From contig NZ_BAZS01000009.1 of NCBI RefSeq assembly GCF_001310895.1, positions 1 through 64,000 of the forward strand: 64,000 bases of DNA, in the 5' to 3' direction. Below the pieces are notes generated by a model. It saw only the letters and a list, made by a program, of their open reading frames with translations. It searched no databases and was not told where the DNA came from. Positions 63,101 to 64,000 of the stretch are shown one piece after another (the stretch's first letter is position 1; the number at the start of each line of letters is the position of its first letter). This stretch comes from Virgibacillus halodenitrificans JCM 12304. GTDB lineage: Bacteria > Bacillota > Bacilli > Bacillales > Amphibacillaceae. The translations under genes were made by a program, and so were the position numbers.

Positions 63101-63832
63101 ATTTGTCCGACTTGTATCGACAGAGAAGAACAGCAAATGGCTGGCGTTGAATGAAATTATCGTCAATGAAGGCATGGAAAAACCGGGAACAAAAAATCTT
63201 ACTGTACAAGCAGAGCCAAAAGGTGCACCCGGAAATGAAGCAGCCCAAGTAATCGATGGCAAGTTAGCTACATTTTATACACCAGAAGGAGACGCTCAGG
63301 CTGGCCAGTTGAATTACAAGCTTTCTGAGAACACGAAGGTTGGTGAGCTCCTGATTCTGCAAAGTCCACAGGCGATTTCGGATGCGGAAGTTTTTATTAG
63401 AGACTTGGATGGTTGGCATAATGTCGGCAGCCTGTCTCAATCACTAACAGAGCTGGACACTTCTGGTTACGAGCATGTACTGGAAATAAAGATAGAATGG
63501 TCTGGCGCTGTGAAGCCACAGATCCATGAAATTATCCCTGTAAGGAAAAAGGCTGAGGAGCAGCTGTAGAAAGTGTTGCTGATTTGAAAGCATTAGTGAA
63601 GCAATTTGGTGAAGCAGGAGAGATCACGGATGAGGAAGCTGTCCGGAAACTGGATACGCATTTAACAACTGTAGAGCTACTTGAAAAGGATGAGAATGTA
63701 GGAAAACTAGTAAAACATTTGCAAGGTTTTAAGCAGTTGCTTGCTTATTATCATCAGCAAGGAAAGATTATTGATCTGGCATATGAAGAGCTGAATAAGG
63801 CTACAGAAGCATTGATTGTGAAGTATGAATAA
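60105..63832 (+). pseudogene. Secreted GH84 beta-N-acetylglucosaminidase, copy 2, frameshifted before the FIMAH domain
   Basis: A close paralogue of the preceding gene: the same domain order, with the Asp295-Asp296 pair in LFMDDIST and three galactose-binding-like modules. TTG 60105 follows AAAAGGAGGATG; the longer frame start at 60057 has no such support. The first frame stops at 63569 after AEEQL. Restoring one C near 63559 gives EEPAVESVADLKALVKQF, matching copy 1, and continues to 63832, about 1242 residues with FIMAH. Without the repair the enzyme would be made but lack its C-terminal domain. A single missing base in otherwise intact sequence suggests a read error. Confidence 0.9.
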
Positions 63833-63879
63833 ATGGCTCAATCCAGTTTAATCGCATTCTTATAGAGAGGTGAATAACA

Positions 63880-64000
63880 TTGAAAAAATGGATTGTACTT
63901 CTTTTTTGCATCTTGTTAATTGTTTTTCTTCGTCCATCACAGGAAGTAAAAGCCAAAGAACCAAATACAAAACCTAAGGTGATTCCGAGTTTACAGGAGT
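63880..64000 (+). CDS. 5' end of another secreted protein, possibly GH20
   Basis: TTG 63880 follows AGAGAGGTGAA. The first 40 residues include a signal peptide (MKKWIVLLFCILLIVFLRPS, then QEVKAKEP) and the mature start KPKVIPSLQE. The phrase VIPSLQEW is common at the mature N-terminus of GH20 beta-hexosaminidases, but the window ends here, so the family is only a guess. The 48-bp gap and matching start signals place it in the same run as the GH84 genes. Confidence 0.6.
   Translation, partial: MKKWIVLLFCILLIVFLRPSQEVKAKEPNTKPKVIPSLQE

Overview
The window comes from a low-GC Gram-positive bacterium of the Bacillaceae. The evidence is strong AGGAGG-type ribosome binding sites, frequent TTG and GTG starts, a GltC/gltAB arrangement, an LXG toxin, a TasA/camelysin-type protein and CcpA-like cre sites. 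A salt-tolerant genus such as Gracilibacillus, Virgibacillus or Oceanobacillus is a guess from general character, not a proof.

Layout. (1) 1-2047: the 3' part of a secreted glycosidase, probably GH85, ending in a FIMAH-like tail. (2) 2.1-7.0 kb: accessory region with a DoxX-like gene, a broken coiled-coil gene, an LXG polymorphic toxin with an LHH nuclease tip, its SUKH immunity gene, and the wreck of a second toxin with an orphan immunity gene. (3) 7.1-19.3 kb: an NADH oxidase under a Rex/Fnr-type palindrome, then nitrogen assimilation: asnB, gltC, gltA, gltB and glnA. The last three each carry a single-base deletion. (4) 19.5-26.1 kb: a five-gene minus-strand operon (GltS-like carrier, cytoplasmic deacetylase/imidase-like enzyme, old yellow enzyme, ketopantoate-reductase-like enzyme, M20 peptidase) divergent from a LysR regulator. 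(5) 26.2-32.8 kb: a secreted S15 peptidase, a HAD phosphatase, a NERD protein and a nuclease-helicase. (6) 33.3-39.9 kb: a sugar ABC importer, LacI regulator, DUF624 protein and GH13 glucosidase. (7) 40.1-64.0 kb: a run of large secreted carbohydrate enzymes, all on the plus strand: DUF2334 protein, GH2, GH27, GH101, a TasA-like fibre protein, two tandem GH84 enzymes, and the first codons of another secreted protein.

How it works together. GH101 removes the O-linked core disaccharide, GH2 beta-galactose, GH27 alpha-galactose or alpha-GalNAc, GH84 beta-GlcNAc, and GH85 cleaves the N-glycan core. Together this is a mucin/glycoprotein-degrading set. All of these enzymes end in the same roughly 85-residue C-terminal FIMAH-type domain, and a TasA-like surface-fibre gene sits in the middle of the run. 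GH2 and GH101 share a 46-bp cre-containing upstream element (44/46 identical). A cell-surface-docked glycan-harvesting system is the most interesting hypothesis here.

Caution. At least nine genes are split by one-base indels, nearly all deletions. This looks more like residual sequencing error than real decay, so several genes marked pseudogene may be intact in the organism.
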